Counted from the first letter of the stretch, positions 33,658 through 46,865 are shown. The stretch: DNA of 64,000 nt from Castanea sativa (GCF_040712315.1 NC_134018.1:4673501-4737500); one strand, 5' to 3'. Numbers and translations are program-made. The notes: generated from the sequence alone by a model not told the origin.

Positions 33658-36600
33658 CTTGTTGAAAAATCGTCTTGTGTCATTTCTGACTCAATCGCTC
33701 CAGGAGTCACAATTGTAATTCCAATATCGTGTCCAACTTCAGTCCTCAATGTCTCAAAAAAAGAATTTTGGGCTGCCTTGCTTGCCTGAAAGCTGAAACC
33801 ATCGCAGGTTTACAAGCAATTGGTGGGAAAGAAAATGTGGTAGTAACACATATACGGAGTTTTCTTACATTGTAGAAGCACAATCTTGTGGCACTTAACC
33901 ATTTTGCAGTTGAAGCTATCACAACAATCTTTCCTTTGCTTTTTCTCAAGTGTGGAGCCGCATAATGAGTGCTATACACTGATCCCCTTATATCCTAAAA
34001 AAAATAAAGTTAAAGCCATTTAATGCAAGTATATATGCAACGTAAAAATAAGACAAAAAATGAGGTTAATTCTTGGAACTGTATAATGGGTACAGGAAAT
34101 ATGTTGTGTTGCTAATCTATCGTTTGCAAGGAAAAAAAAAAACTCTTTAAGTCTAAGTTTTTCAATTTTGCTAGGTATTTGTGTCTTTTTTTTTTTTTGA
34201 TAGTCAAACACAAGAACCTTTCATTAAATTGGGCAACTACCCAAACATTTTACATCAAATGCAATTTGAAGTTCAATAACAGGGGGGTATCCTCCACCCA
34301 TATAATACATTCAGATATAGACTTGGCATTTCTTGCCATCAAATGTGCGGCTTGGTTACAGTTTCTACGGACATGGGTTGATTTCCACGCAGAGAAACTT
34401 AAGGCCCAAAATTGAGCACCTGCAATAATGTGTTGGATTGAGCTTGGAGGAGAGGTATGGCCTGAAAGGGCAGCCATGACCGTCAGAGCATCTCCTTCAA
34501 TAATGATGTGTATGAGGCCGAGATCCTTGGCCAACAATACCCCCTCTTGCACCGCCTTTGCTTCCACCTCCAAAGCATCCAAGGGCTGGTCCAACTTTTT
34601 GCTCAAAACTCCCATGATCTGGCCCTTATCATTTCTGATCACAATACCGATGCCATAGTTGTTGAGCTCCTTAAAAACTGCTCCGTCGACATTAACCTTG
34701 TACCAACCAGATGATGGGTGGGTCCAGTAAGATCTCTTGGGGATTGTGTTCTGCCTCGTAGAGGAGTTTAAAGTATGGAATTCCTCTACAAGATTTTCTG
34801 CCTCCCTTGCAATAGCCTTTGATTCTTTGCACCTACCTTCAAATTTGACTGAGTTCCTATTTCTCCAAAGACACCAAGCCGTGGTAGCAAAACAATCCCA
34901 ATCCAGCTCACTTCGGACATCCCTCAACCTCTATACCACATCAACAAAGTCACGCTGGGGGTTCTGAAATCTCGGGAGCTTGAGCCTAGTTTCCTTCCAC
35001 ACGTCCACCGCCAGTTTGCAATCCCACAGGATATGACCCGAAGACTCAGATTTTCCACACAACGCACAATTATCCTCAATGGCCACTTTCCTAGCTTTGA
35101 GGGTGTAGTTTGTAGGGAGGATGTTTTTACATGCCCTCCACATAAAATGTTTGACTCTGTTTTGACATTGCATACTCCAGATGGACCTCCACAACTCTCT
35201 TGACTTCCCACTGTTTGATGCACATCCCCTATCAGCTTTGTGACTGCCTTCCATCAGCCACTTGCGGGCAACGTAATAAGCACTTCTCACCGTGAAGTGT
35301 CCGTTCTGAGTCCAGGCCCAAATCTGCGTGTCCTTTGGGAGGCAGGGGCTGATTGGGATGCTTAGAATCGCCTCTATGTCATGACGGAGGAAAATTCTCT
35401 TCATCGTGGTGATGTCCCAGCCACCTATATCGGGGTTAATTAAGCTAGCAACCCGCTCATTTGTGGTATCAGGGGGGTGAGGACTGACAATTTTGAAAGA
35501 ATCAGGAGTTGCAATCCATTTATCAGTCCAGATATTAACCTTTTTACCATTTCCAATGTTCCAGCGCATACCTTTGCCTATCACCTCCTTAGCAGCCATC
35601 AAACTCCTCCAGGTGTATGATGGTTTGTACCCCAACTGAGCATCCATAAAGCTACTGCCTGCAAAGTATTTAGCTCGAAGAACTTTATGGCTAAGAGAGT
35701 TTGGGTTTGTGATGATTCGCCAACCTTGCTTTGCTAACAATGCTAGCTTAAAGGCCGTAAGGTCCTTAAACCCCATTCCCCCCTCAGCTTTTGAAGTACA
35801 CAACTTTTCCCAAGCAATCCAAGCCACCTTTTTTTCTTTATCTCTCTGACCCCACCAAAAGCCACTTACCATGGCATTTAATTATTTGCACAGAGAATCC
35901 GGAATCCGGAAACAACTCATGGTGTAAGTGGGAGTTGCTTGGGCAACAGCCTTAATAAGAATTTCCCGCCCCGTTGTAGACAAGAGCTTTCCTTTCCACC
36001 CCGCTATTTTTCAGCCCACTTAAGCTTTCCTCCATCCTCTCCCTATCAAAGGAGGCAGCCCTAGGTATCTCTTGTGCTGCTGAATAATCCGAGCCCCAAA
36101 CATTCCTTTTATTGCTTTAGATGTGAATAGCCAGTGGGATTTAATTTGAACCCCAATGCCTATTTCATACTAACAAACGCATCAACACTGGGCCTAGAAA
36201 TGCAATAATATACCTTATTTTAGTGTTACCATACCCTCAGTGACATTATATAATAAACATTTGTTTTTTAATTCGATTTACAATTATTGTCACAAGCTAG
36301 TTACAAAAGTAGGACAGAATGCAATCATGCATGCCGGTTTTATTACCATGAGTGAAGCAACATAAGAGAATTGGGCGAAATCTTCAAACATGCGTAATTC
36401 TCCAACTCCAGCGTTGTTCATCCCTCACCAACCATAATACGAATAACAATTTATTTTTCCACAAAAAGCCCTATAAAAATCAAAACATGTTGCACAATTT
36501 TCTTCATTTGATATGTTACGCACATGCTCGATAAGTCTTAAATTTATCCTCTACCTTACTTTTACGAGAAAAAGAAATGTCATTTTAGTTAAAAGACACA

Positions 36601-36820
36601 CACACTTACAACATCCAAAGTGGTTCACTGCCTTGTCAACAAACCGCCTACATTCTTCAACCTTAGAAACATCTGCACATACCAAAACAACTTTTGGGGA
36701 TTCTAGCTTGTGGGCTTTATCCGCCACTGCCTAAAGATGGTCCTCTCTTCTTGCAATAAGGGCTAAACGAGCACCTCTCCTAGCATACTCGTAAGCAATA
36801 TGCTTCAAAGCTCAAATTCC
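33658..36820 (-). pseudogene. SDR dehydrogenase (11-beta-HSD/steroleosin-like), disrupted
   Basis: Four exons on the minus strand match plant hydroxysteroid dehydrogenase-like short-chain reductases. About 36820-36610 encodes IAYEYARRGARLALIARRED and DVSKVEECRRFVDKAVNHFG. About 36408-36347 encodes NNAGVGELRMFEDF. 33994-33869 encodes HYAAPHLRKSKGKIVVIAS and ends FYN; 33785-33658 encodes ASKAAQNSFFETLRTEVG and ITIVTPGAIESEMTQ. The active-site Y-x3-K is kept across the last intron (YN/ASK), as is the NNAG motif. Lesions are a TAG after ARREDHL (near 36736), damage in the glycine-rich nucleotide-binding segment and an abnormal start of the second exon. First and last exons are missing. The intron between exons two and three holds a LINE. 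Confidence 0.82.
34187..36165 (-). mobile_element. 5'-truncated LINE (L1-type) remnant
   Basis: The minus strand encodes the C-terminal part of a LINE ORF2: GREILIKAVAQATPTYTMSC after RT, WWGQ.....VAWIAWEKLC, the zinc-binding domain (CALCGKSESSGHILWDC), then an RNase H domain (VNVDGA, EVEAKAVQEG, EGDAL, NQAAHLMARNA, so the D-E-D-D set can be traced). It ends in a poly(A) tail, seen as T13 at 34187-34199. In-frame stops lie at 34928-34930 (TAG for Trp) and near 35878 (TAA). Reading from 36165 down, the first part is frame-shifted and the RT core is absent, so the insertion was 5'-truncated. It lies in an SDR pseudogene intron. I could not confirm target-site duplications. Confidence 0.85.
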
Positions 36821-37181
36821 CAAAGTTAATATGTTACATTGTTAATTTTCTTACAAATGATTTACAAGTTTACATAATAATGAATGTAATTAAATCAACA
36901 TCAATAATGTAATAGATTAAATTTTTTGTTGAAAAATGCTAGCTTTCTACACTTAAATCTTAAGAGAACTAGTCTAGTTATAGTTAGAGCTACTAGTAAT
37001 CAGTTATATATCTCAATTTGACTTAGTAAACTCTAAACACTTGATCTAGGACTTGTCACATATCCACACAGTTTACATTTATCTAATCCTACACATTTAT
37101 CCAAATTAATCCTTGTAATTGTTACTCAAAAAAATAATCCTTGTCATTTGGGGTATTATAATCTCCTTATATATACACAAA

Positions 37182-37205
37182 ATGCGCGCGCACACACACA
37201 CACAC

Positions 37206-37283
<78 letters not shown>

Positions 37284-37284
37284 C
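37182..37284. repeat. (CA)n / (TAA)n compound microsatellite
   Basis: GCGCGC and CACACA runs, a short TATA, then about 27 units of AAT. Confidence 0.95.
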
Positions 37285-38817
37285 AATCCAGACAATAAAA
37301 TGCCACTTATATTAATATTTTTAATGCTAAATAACCTATAAAAAGATAGTATATAAATTATATTGAGGGTGTTTGTTAGGACTTTTTATATATGAATAAA
37401 CCATGTTATATTTTTTTTCATAGTAGAAATTCCGCTATAATTCTCATGTAATGGTTTTAAGTAATTTGATAAATATTAATTATAACTTATGACTGCTTTT
37501 GTTAATCTCAAAAAATGATTAAATTATAACAGTTTACAACCATATAGATATATTAACTATTTACGCATCTAAAACCCTCGAGATTAGCTTGAAATCAATA
37601 TAAAATTATTAATGCTATATAATTAACAAATTTTATTACAAAACTCTCATTTTATGAAAAATAATAAATTATTACCTAATCTATATGTGGCCTTTGCACT
37701 TTTTAAAGATAACAATACTTTTAAAATATTTTTTCTATTCGATTAAAGCATTTGCTTTTTAATTTTTTTTTCTTTATTTCTCTTTTATAACTTTTGAATT
37801 TTTAAAAACATTGATAACATAGGATGAGGCTTGACACACAATAAAGATATATATAAAAAAAATATATATATATATATAATGTAGTTAGAAAAAAAAAATG
37901 AAAAAATCACCTATGATGGGGGTGGGGCTGTTTTGGGTGAGAGTGGTGTGCACAGGTTAAATTGGGTGGGTGGAGGGCAATATTTTTAACCAACCCTCCA
38001 ATGGAAGGTTTGAAAAATTGCAATCCGCTGCCGACACCAATCTATAAACACAACGGATCAGTTGAACATCTTTAACAGTTTTAACTCAGCAGGTTGAGCA
38101 AATTAGGCGGGTTGACAAATACAATTATCTAAATGAAATTATTTCAATTAAATTGAATAATAGTTTCTACCCTCAAATAAAAAAAGGAATATTCTCAATT
38201 TTTATTAAAATAATCACAAATACTACATTATTTTTATAAAAACTAGCCGCGAACCTGTGCATTGTGCATAATAATTATTTTATGGTGGTTTTATTAAATT
38301 TTTTTTTTATACAATTTAAACTAATTTAAGAAAGAGTTATGTATTTTTTAATTATATTTTTATTTATTATAAGAATAATCATAAATGTAATATAGGAACA
38401 ATCATAAATAAAAAATTTAATAATTTTTGTCTTACTAAAATGAGAAAAATACAATTTTTCTCAAAAATTCAAAAGGCAAGGTAATGAAAATATTTATTTT
38501 TTAATAAAAGTTATTTATAACATTATGTGAATCATTAAAAAGAATATAAAATTTGAAAATTATTCTTTTAATTTTAAACAAACTTTCTCAAACTTATTTT
38601 TTATGCTTACAAAACAAAACGCTGAAAAAAGTAACTAAAAATTAATAAAACTTAACTATGATTAATTGGACCAATTAGGAAAATAGTATGTTATTTATAA
38701 TTTACTAAGGTTATTTTCTTTGCAGAAATTTTAATTCCGTCCACCCAAAACATATTATCAAATAAACAATTATTAGTAAAATCTAAGAATTAAATTTCTA
38801 TATATGCATTGTTATAA

Positions 38818-38946
<129 letters not shown>

Positions 38947-39404
38947 AGTAAAATTGTGAAAGATAAAATTTGTTTCTCATCCAATAATTTTTGTTTAGCC
39001 AACCTTTGCTTTTCTCTAAATAAATGGCATTATAGAGTATTTCTAATACACTTATTAAGAGTACTTTGTCCACCACAAATGATTAAAAAATAAACAAAAA
39101 TGATTAAAGTCTCATAGTTTAACATCTAAATTGAGCACTATAAAAATCATGCTATCAAATTACAATAACTACCAAATTAAATTATCCAAATCATGCTATG
39201 TAGTAGAATAATATTATATTTTTATATGCTATATTTAATCATTTATAATGCAATAGGATAACATTTAACAATCAAAGAGAAAAAAAAAACAATTAAAAAA
39301 TACAAAACTGAATCGCATTAACCTAAAGTAGATGTAAGAATATAAAAAATTATCAACCTAAAGTGAAGATGTAAGAAAAATAAAAAATAAAAATCCACCC
39401 AAAA

Positions 39405-39407
<3 letters not shown>

Positions 39408-39458
<51 letters not shown>

Positions 39459-39469
39459 AGAGAGAGAGA
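39408..39469. repeat. (TG)n-(AG)n microsatellite
   Basis: About 18 TG units followed by about 12 AG units. Confidence 0.95.
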
Positions 39470-40664
39470 AGACCTTTTTTTGTAAGGGAAAACTATGCAT
39501 AGAATGAAGAGATAGTGACAAATTTATAGTAAGAGGGTGTGAATAAGAAGAGACAAAAATAGAGGAAGATGAAGGAAAAGATGAAGAATGATATTAATGT
39601 AAAGGGTAGTGTGGAAATGAGAAGGTGAGGGAAGGAGAAAGGTTGGAGAAGTAGCGGGGAGATGAAAAGAAAATGGATGGAGAAAAGTTGGAAAAGTGTA
39701 AATATGAAATAAAAATAATTATAAGAAAATGGAAAGAAAAAAGATAATGATGTGGATGCTAACGTGGCTCAACATGAACGCAGCAGTATTAAACGCTACG
39801 CTTCAGCTTTTAGTAAGATATAGAATATAGATATAGATGATTGAAATTTTATCACACTAAAAATAAAAACATCTAAGAATCTTAAATTGGACATATACAT
39901 AGATTAAGAATAATAATAAAATCTTAGAGAGAGTCACTAGAGTTATTAGGGAAGATAAATATGAAAATTAAAAAATAAAAAGAAAGAGATAGAGATGAGA
40001 GAAATGAAGTGGATGTGTAAGTGAGGTAGAATTTTGCAACATAACAAAGTTTTATACGTATAGGTGGGCGGGTGGGGTTGTGCCAGGTTAGAAATATCTC
40101 AACCCGTTATTAAACCTGACCCGTTAAATTATTTGTCAAACCCACCCAACCCGACTTGTTTCACTTAATAGACCTACATGGATTCAGTTGCGTCGGTTCG
40201 AGTTTGACAAGTTAGGAGGTTTATTGCACAGCCCTACTTAGAGAGTGCAAATTTTTTCACATACATCCAATCCTCTTGTGCATTGGACTCATCACATGTC
40301 ATTATTTGGTCCAATACCCGAGAATTGGACCCAATCTTTGCCAATTTCCACCCAATCTTTGCCAATTTCCAACCATTTTGGACTAATGGTCTGAGTATCA
40401 TAGCCAGTCAATGGTCTTGTAACTGAATTGGCATCTCCCCATGCACTAAGTGCTTCGGAGTTTAGAAGAAAAAATATTCGAGTTGCGGTGTTACTGTTAG
40501 CAGCATATTGTAATTATCTTTTTGGGAAAAGAAAAAAAAAGTCATAACTGATTTGGCAAATAGATATTAAACGGTAATTAATAATTTTGGGGGAAAGAAA
40601 GGAAAGAAGATTCTTTTGGTTGGATGGAAATGCCCTCAATTCAAATTCTCCATGGTCCTTACCT

Positions 40665-40671
40665 TATATAA
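40665..40671 (+). promoter_or_regulatory. TATA box of the HIPP gene
   Basis: CCTTATATAAGATC lies about 300 bases before the ATG at 40967, in a short GC-moderate stretch. The position would give a 5' leader of about 270 bases. This is inferred from sequence only. Confidence 0.45.
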
Positions 40672-40966
40672 GATCTCGAGCTCGTTACGGGATTTTAAAG
40701 ATTGCTTAGGTGAATTTATAGAAAGATGAATATAATCACAACTTTTAATTTATGGAGGGAGAGATTTTAGGACAATCTCAACGCATGACAACTCACTATG
40801 GTATTGTATATTTAAGGAATATATTTTCATAGTAGCTTTTTTTTTTTAAGGTCAAGGCACACAATTTTTGAAGCTTAGTCATAGCTAAAAAATCACTCTC
40901 GTTCTCCTTCATTCCAGAAAAACCCATTGGAAAAAAGTTGAAAAAACTCCAACAAAGTTGGTTAGA

Positions 40967-42189
40967 ATGGAATACTCCTCCGCAGAAGTGGTTAGATATT
41001 AGAAACAAAAACCTTTTTCTTGTCTATTGTTGTTTTATTTTAATAATTAATAATTAATAATCTTTATTTTTGGTTTTTGTCTTTTTGTTTAATTTTCTTG
41101 GATTGTTGTCTTTGTAGACTTGTGTTCTGAAAGTGAATTCACAGTGTGAGACTTGCAAGAGAAAAGTGATGGAAGTCTTGCAGAATGTCGGTGGTATGTT
41201 TTTTTTTTTTGACGAATTTGTTGCATCTTTATTTGATAATTTATTTTTGATACTCATCTTGTTTAATTTTATAGGGTGTTTTTTAGTAAATAAAGAAAAT
41301 CGAAAACTACAAGAAAATTGTGTATGAACTTATAATGACAATAATAACAACACTCATTGATATTAATGGGATGATGGGTGGCACTTTTTTTATAATTCCA
41401 TAGTCAGAAAAAGGGGAATTTCAACCTTGAACCTTTTTTGTTTAAATTTAAAAATAATAAGAAGTTTCAGCTTTTTTTTTTTTTTAATATGAAAAGGAAG
41501 TGTTAGTTGAATTAAAAACTCGTGATGATAATATGGCTACTTTAGTTTAAATTACCAAGTTTGTATTAATTTTCAGATCAAATTCTTCACTCACATTTCA
41601 ATATTTCTTATTTTCTTTTTCATTAGAAATAAACCATAGGTTGGTTTGTTATTGCAGGACAAGTTGCACATTCCTATAACACTTTTCTTTTAAACCTTTT
41701 CTATTGTTAGGAGTGTATAATATTTCTATAGATGCTGAGGAAGGGACAGTGAAAGTTACTGGGAGAGTAAATCCAAATACGCTATTGAGGGTGCTAGAAA
41801 GGTATGGGAGACATGCAGAGGTCAAATGGATTCGGTTTGATGGTGAGGTTAGGGAAAGAGGTTACTATTATTATGGTGAAAATGGATATGTTCCATCTCC
41901 ATATGCTCCTGCTCCATATGGGGTGTCATACCATTATCCAGTATCAGGAGGGTATGAATACCCACCATATGGAGGCCTTGATTATCCATGGTATGACAGC
42001 TGCCGCCACATTCCGCCATTACCACCACCTATGTATCCACCAGGGCCTCCACCTATGTTTCGGCCACCAGGGCCACCGCCTTTGTTTCCACCACCTATGT
42101 ATCCACCAGGGCCACCACCACTACGGCCAATGGCCCCCCAACCAATGCCCAGAAATGATGGTAATTATGAATCTTGTAGGATGATGTGA
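40967..42189 (+). CDS. Heavy-metal-associated isoprenylated plant protein (HIPP)
   Basis: Exons 40967-40990, 41118-41193 and 41711-42189 join in frame to 192 codons, with GT-AG introns at 40991-41117 and 41194-41710. The protein starts MEYSSAEV. It has an HMA ferredoxin-like fold (residues about 9-75: TCVLKVNSQCETCKRKVMEV ... GTVKVTGRVNPNTLL) whose metal loop holds Cys18 and Cys21 (CETC). A Tyr/Gly/Pro-rich region follows, then PPMYPPGPPP-type repeats (residues about 120-175). The last four residues, CRMM, fit a CaaX prenylation box. HIPPs bind soft metals or act as membrane-linked metallochaperones. The first exon is only 24 bases. I chose its ATG because it gives consistent splice phases. 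The frame is intact, and the gene looks functional. Confidence 0.85.
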
Positions 42190-42997
42190 GTTGCTGGACT
42201 ATATGGCATATGTACATCATGTATGAATTTCATTGCACAAAAAGTTTACTTCCAAACCGATTTAAAGGAAAATTCATCCAAATCACTATGTGATGGTTGA
42301 AAAAGCTATTCATATATACTTTGTCACATAACATTTGTAACAAGTCATGTGACTTGTTTAATTAATACTCGTGAATGGTCTTATAAATTGTCACGTAGTT
42401 GGTTGGAGGAAATCTTTATCTGACTTGAAAGAATTTCTGTTATAGGATTCTAAGTTAGTGAGAGTTCAAATACAATATGATAATTTGAATTGAATCTCTA
42501 TGTTTGTTCTTCATTGTCTTTGATTTAATTTAGGCCTGGGCCATAATTTTGAATTTATGAAGGTGCAATGACATGCATTGTAATACAGGAATACAGTAAA
42601 AAGATACAATTGCTTCTTCTTTTTTCCTAATTAGACGTATAACTGAAGCAGTGAGTTTTTAGTCTGTCTTCATTCTTAATGTAATCTCATTTCTGCAGCT
42701 CTTGGAATAGAAAAAGTATAGCAGATTAATGTATTTCTATTTCGTAATTTTTCACATCTTTTGTTGGATAAATAGCTATTATAGCCGATTTTGGACAGTT
42801 GAAGAAATAAGAAAATGCAAAATCATTGGACAGCCATTTACACAGCCTGGTAATAGCAAATTTTGTTGGAGCAGTAGGTGTTGAAAGGAGATAACAACAC
42901 ATGTAACACTTCAAAGTTTACAATAAGCAGCAGTGTTCTTGAGTAATCACTGATTCACTGTTATGTGCATTTTAATATAATAATTTGAGTACACAAT

Positions 42998-43410
42998 TTG
43001 GCTTATATTCAATGCCTTTACAAACTGGGCGCGATATGGATGTGTCAGGTGTCCATCTCTTTATATGTGGCACATCTGTGTTCAGTGCCAAGGATTTGAC
43101 TTGTATCCAATGCCATTGCATAATAGATGCAAGATAGATGCACCATGTATCCATCTCTGTGTTTGTAGCACATATAATGTTCATGCAGTGCTTAAGCTTT
43201 GGCTTGCATCTATTGCCTTGCATAATGGGCACCAGATAGATGTGTCAGTGTGTCACATGTATACATCTTTATATGTGGCACATCCAGTGCAGAATTTGGC
43301 TTGCTTGTAGTGCTTCGCATTGGACACAATATAGATGTGTCACATATCGACTTTTTTATGTGGCACATTAGTTCACAGGACTTGTTTTACATCCAATGTA
43401 TTTGCAGAGT
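42998..43410. repeat. Degenerate tandem repeat, period about 100 bp
   Basis: Four copies and a partial fifth start near 42999, 43097, 43199, 43296 and 43382. The shared unit reads TTTGGCTTGnATCnAATGCC ... GATAGATGTGTCA ... TTTATATGTGGCACAT. Similarity is clear but imperfect, with indels. Confidence 0.7.
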
Positions 43411-45425
43411 TTGCATACTCGATCCTGTATCTAAAACGAAATATCAGTGCCTGATTTTCCAAGAATTCGAAAATAATTTAGAAGGTATAGTAGGTAGCTA
43501 GGCTTGTCCAAGGTTGCATTGTGGCAACTTTTTCTTACCTGAGAAAAACAAAAGCAGCAAACATTAGAAACTTAAAGGTATCAATGAGACAATGACCCCA
43601 ATTTATGTGGCTATAAAGCATAAATCATTATGGCTTCAGTTCCTACTTTTCTCCCTTCAAACGCATAAAAATTGGAAGTGTGTCTTAAAAAGTTCTAGTT
43701 CCCTGTTCCATTGTTTTTTATTTTTAATGGTTCATTTCTTATTTACATCTTTCATTGATATATATATATATATATTTGAGTATGTTCACTGCTTCTATTT
43801 CTCTCCTTGAGGTATAGTTGGAGACTTGGAGTAGTCTTCTCTAGACCATCTCTTCTTCAGCTTACTAGAAATGTACATAAAAATACTGCAATTTGAGATG
43901 AACTTTGATGTCACATTTTAAATATTCAAGCACATCATTGAATTCGATTGATGTTGCCCACTGCTCTCTCTATACCAATAATGGTTCATCATTCGTTCTT
44001 ACTAGTGGTTCAGATTTGAGAAGGCAAATCAAGCTTTCAAGAATATACTAAGACTTGTACAGATATTAAAGAACGGACCAGACACACCTTCACATTTGTG
44101 GTGTAGTTGTGAAGGATGGAATTGAATAAGCGGTTGCTATCATATCCTGGTTCTAAATTTAATCATATGAAAGTGACCGCACATTTAGACAAATCCCTTT
44201 CTAGGAGGGTACTGGAAGCTCTTGTTTGAAAATGGTTGATCATATTTTGTGTTTCGTATCATCACAATTACCTAAACTTCCAAAAACTGCTTTATGTGAC
44301 AAAGATTCTTTTTTTTTTTTTCTTCTTCTATAGAGATTTTCTTTTGGGTTCAGTCATAATACCACTCAGCTCCTTGTGACAAAAGAAGTTTTTTTGGCTT
44401 TCAATGTAAAAGGTTATGCTATCGTTCCAAATAAAATAAAATAAAATATTAAAAAAAAAAAGGTATAAGGCAACAAGTTGATGGAATACTCTGTTTCAGT
44501 GTGATCATCATAGTTCCTACCATCACTTTTGTGACATTACAATGGTCATTTAAATTAAAAACTGTGTCTCTCTCTCTCTGTGGGGAAAGAATAATCTCAC
44601 TCTGTGCCTGTATTTTTCTCAAAAGTGGTACTGTTGGATTTGGGATTTTTAAGATAAAAGGTAAGTTCAAGGCCTTTAGGTTTACCACCTTTTGGTGATT
44701 GAACTAATTTAAGATTTTAGAGTCTTTAATTTTAAGTGAAAAAGAGCATATATTAAAATCAATATCACCCTCATGCATATGTGCATTATAATTAACATCT
44801 CGGTCCCATGTCATAATTGATTCTAGAGAAGGGAATAGTAGCTATTGCGCACACACTAGTACAAACAACTTACACACGCGTCACATGTGTGTGTTAGCAT
44901 GTGTGCAATATACAGTAATTTATAGAGAATGACTTGTTTTAAGTACATATATACTAGAGGGTAATGTTTATTACACACATTACCTAAAATAACTAAAAAT
45001 GTGACTTCAAGTCATGATTTTAAACTTGAAAATCACATTTTCAGTTGTTTTGGGCATGATGTATGTGTACAACGAGTTTTTTCTTATACCAAATGGTTAG
45101 ATTCATTCCACCAATTTTATTTTCGGTGTTGTGCTCATTCATGGGTCACCAAAGCACAAATTTAAGCACGCAATCAGTCACCTATTGATATCTTGAAAAA
45201 TGATAATACTATCTAATTTGTGACACATCAATTTATAGTTTTTGTGCAATTATACAAAGTTGAGAGAAAATTCAATTAGATTTCAAATTAGATTTCAATT
45301 GTGGTCTAATTTTGTACCACATGTCTCATATAATTTTTGTGACAAGAATTTTTATTAGTGCAAAAACCGAAGAGTCAAAAAATAAAATGAAAAAAGGTTT
45401 GGTTTGACAAATAGAGGTTTTCTTA

Positions 45426-45492
<67 letters not shown>

Positions 45493-45503
45493 ATTATTAT
45501 TAT
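45426..45503. repeat. (ATT)n-(GTT)n-(ATT)n microsatellite
   Basis: Three consecutive trinucleotide blocks of about 12, 10 and 4 units. Confidence 0.95.
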
Positions 45504-45644
45504 CATTATTATATGTAGATAGTAGTTGGACAAACTAAAATTAAGATTTTTTTAAGAAGAAAATTGAGAATTTTATGGATAATAATTTAAATGATTTTTT
45601 TTCCATTTTAGAATTAGCTGTTTTATATTTTCAAATATAGAAAC

Positions 45645-45686
<42 letters not shown>

Positions 45687-45977
45687 TGGTAAAATTTTAA
45701 GGGCAATGTTAACGAATGCTCTTAGGACAATTGTTAATAAACCATATTAAAAAAAATTTAACATTACTTTTTTGAAAAATATAAAAAAACTGTCAACAAA
45801 ATTAGTCGCTCCTTCATTTTTCTATAAAATGTTTCTAAAAATAGTTCCTTAACCAATGCCCTTAAAATATTTGATAACATTTTTCAAATTTTAATTATTT
45901 TTATTTGTAAATGTATCTCATGTATATGCTTACAGTTACAAGCTAGTAATATTTACATTATCTCTAACGTCATTCTA

Positions 45978-46316
45978 ATATCATATATGGTACCCTTGTG
46001 AAAACAATGGCTCATTCTTCTTCTTGGTCGTGGATTTGTTTTCTTTGGATGATTGATATCATATTTATTATATGGTACCATCGTTAAAACAATGGCTCAT
46101 TCTTCTTCTTGGTCGTGGATTTGTTTTCTTTGGATGATTGATATCATATATATTATATGGTACCATCGTTAAAACAATGGCTCATTCTTCTTCTTTGTCG
46201 TGGATTTGTTTTCTTCGAATGATTGTCATCATATATGCATGGTACCCTCATCCGCATGAAAACAATGGCTCATTCTTCTTATTCGTGATGGATTTGTTTT
46301 CTTTGAATGATTGTTG
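45978..46316. repeat. Four tandem copies of an 85-88-bp unit
   Basis: AAACAATGGCTCATTCTTCTT recurs at 46002, 46087, 46172 and 46260 (spacings 85, 85, 88). Each copy continues GTCGTGGATTTGTTTTCTT (altered in copy four) and ends near TGATATCATAT...GGTACC. Copies one and two are nearly identical, while copy four is the most diverged. Confidence 0.9.
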
Positions 46317-46865
46317 AACTGTCCTGTACAATAATGAAGATACATATAAGACTTAAGTATTTGCTTCCAATTCAGGGCATCTAGAGAGTTAGTCATTCCA
46401 ATTATGTTATGTCTCTCTCCTCCATTAGTCCCACCAAGCTTAGAGGGGCCTATTAGATCTCACCGACCCTATTCATTGATGTACTAAGCCTAAGTCAATG
46501 GAGGGTAAGAAATCAACCACGTTTCATTAAAATGAGACTGACTTCACTCTGAAGAAGAGGACCCATTTGGATGGAAGCTGTTTTCTGATGTAAATCTAAG
46601 CATGTATGATATATGGGCGGTGAAATGTGAAAATGAAAGCTCCTAAGTTTCTAACCACAATTGTAGAGGATTCGTGGATTCCTCAGCAATCTCCATTAAC
46701 CAATGCTAATAAATGCCAACTGCCATATCTAAGTAGTGAAAAATAAAATATCTAGACAAATGCTAAAATTATTTTCTATTTTATTAATAAAGACAATACA
46801 AATTAACATGAAAAAAAAAAAGAAGAAGAACTGTGATAGATCAATGTGATTTCATTAATATATAA

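Larger units (their letters stand above)
42190..45977. other. Intergenic region downstream of HIPP
   Basis: No second gene was recognised. Contents are the HIPP 3' flank, a degenerate tandem repeat (42998-43410), an (AT)n run near 43755, (ATT)n-(GTT)n-(ATT)n at 45426-45503 and (TA)n at 45645-45681. Short reading frames here are AT-rich and featureless. Confidence 0.45.

Noticed and set aside
34187..34200. Target-site duplication of the LINE (TATTTGTGTC versus TATTTCATAC)
   Set aside because: Only about six of ten bases agree, so it is not reliable.
41804..42184. 126-codon frame rich in His and Met
   Set aside because: It is the alternative frame of the proline-rich exon of the HIPP gene.
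45978..46316. Regularly spaced repeats that might suggest a CRISPR-like array
   Set aside because: Units are contiguous tandem copies without variable spacers, in a plant nuclear context.
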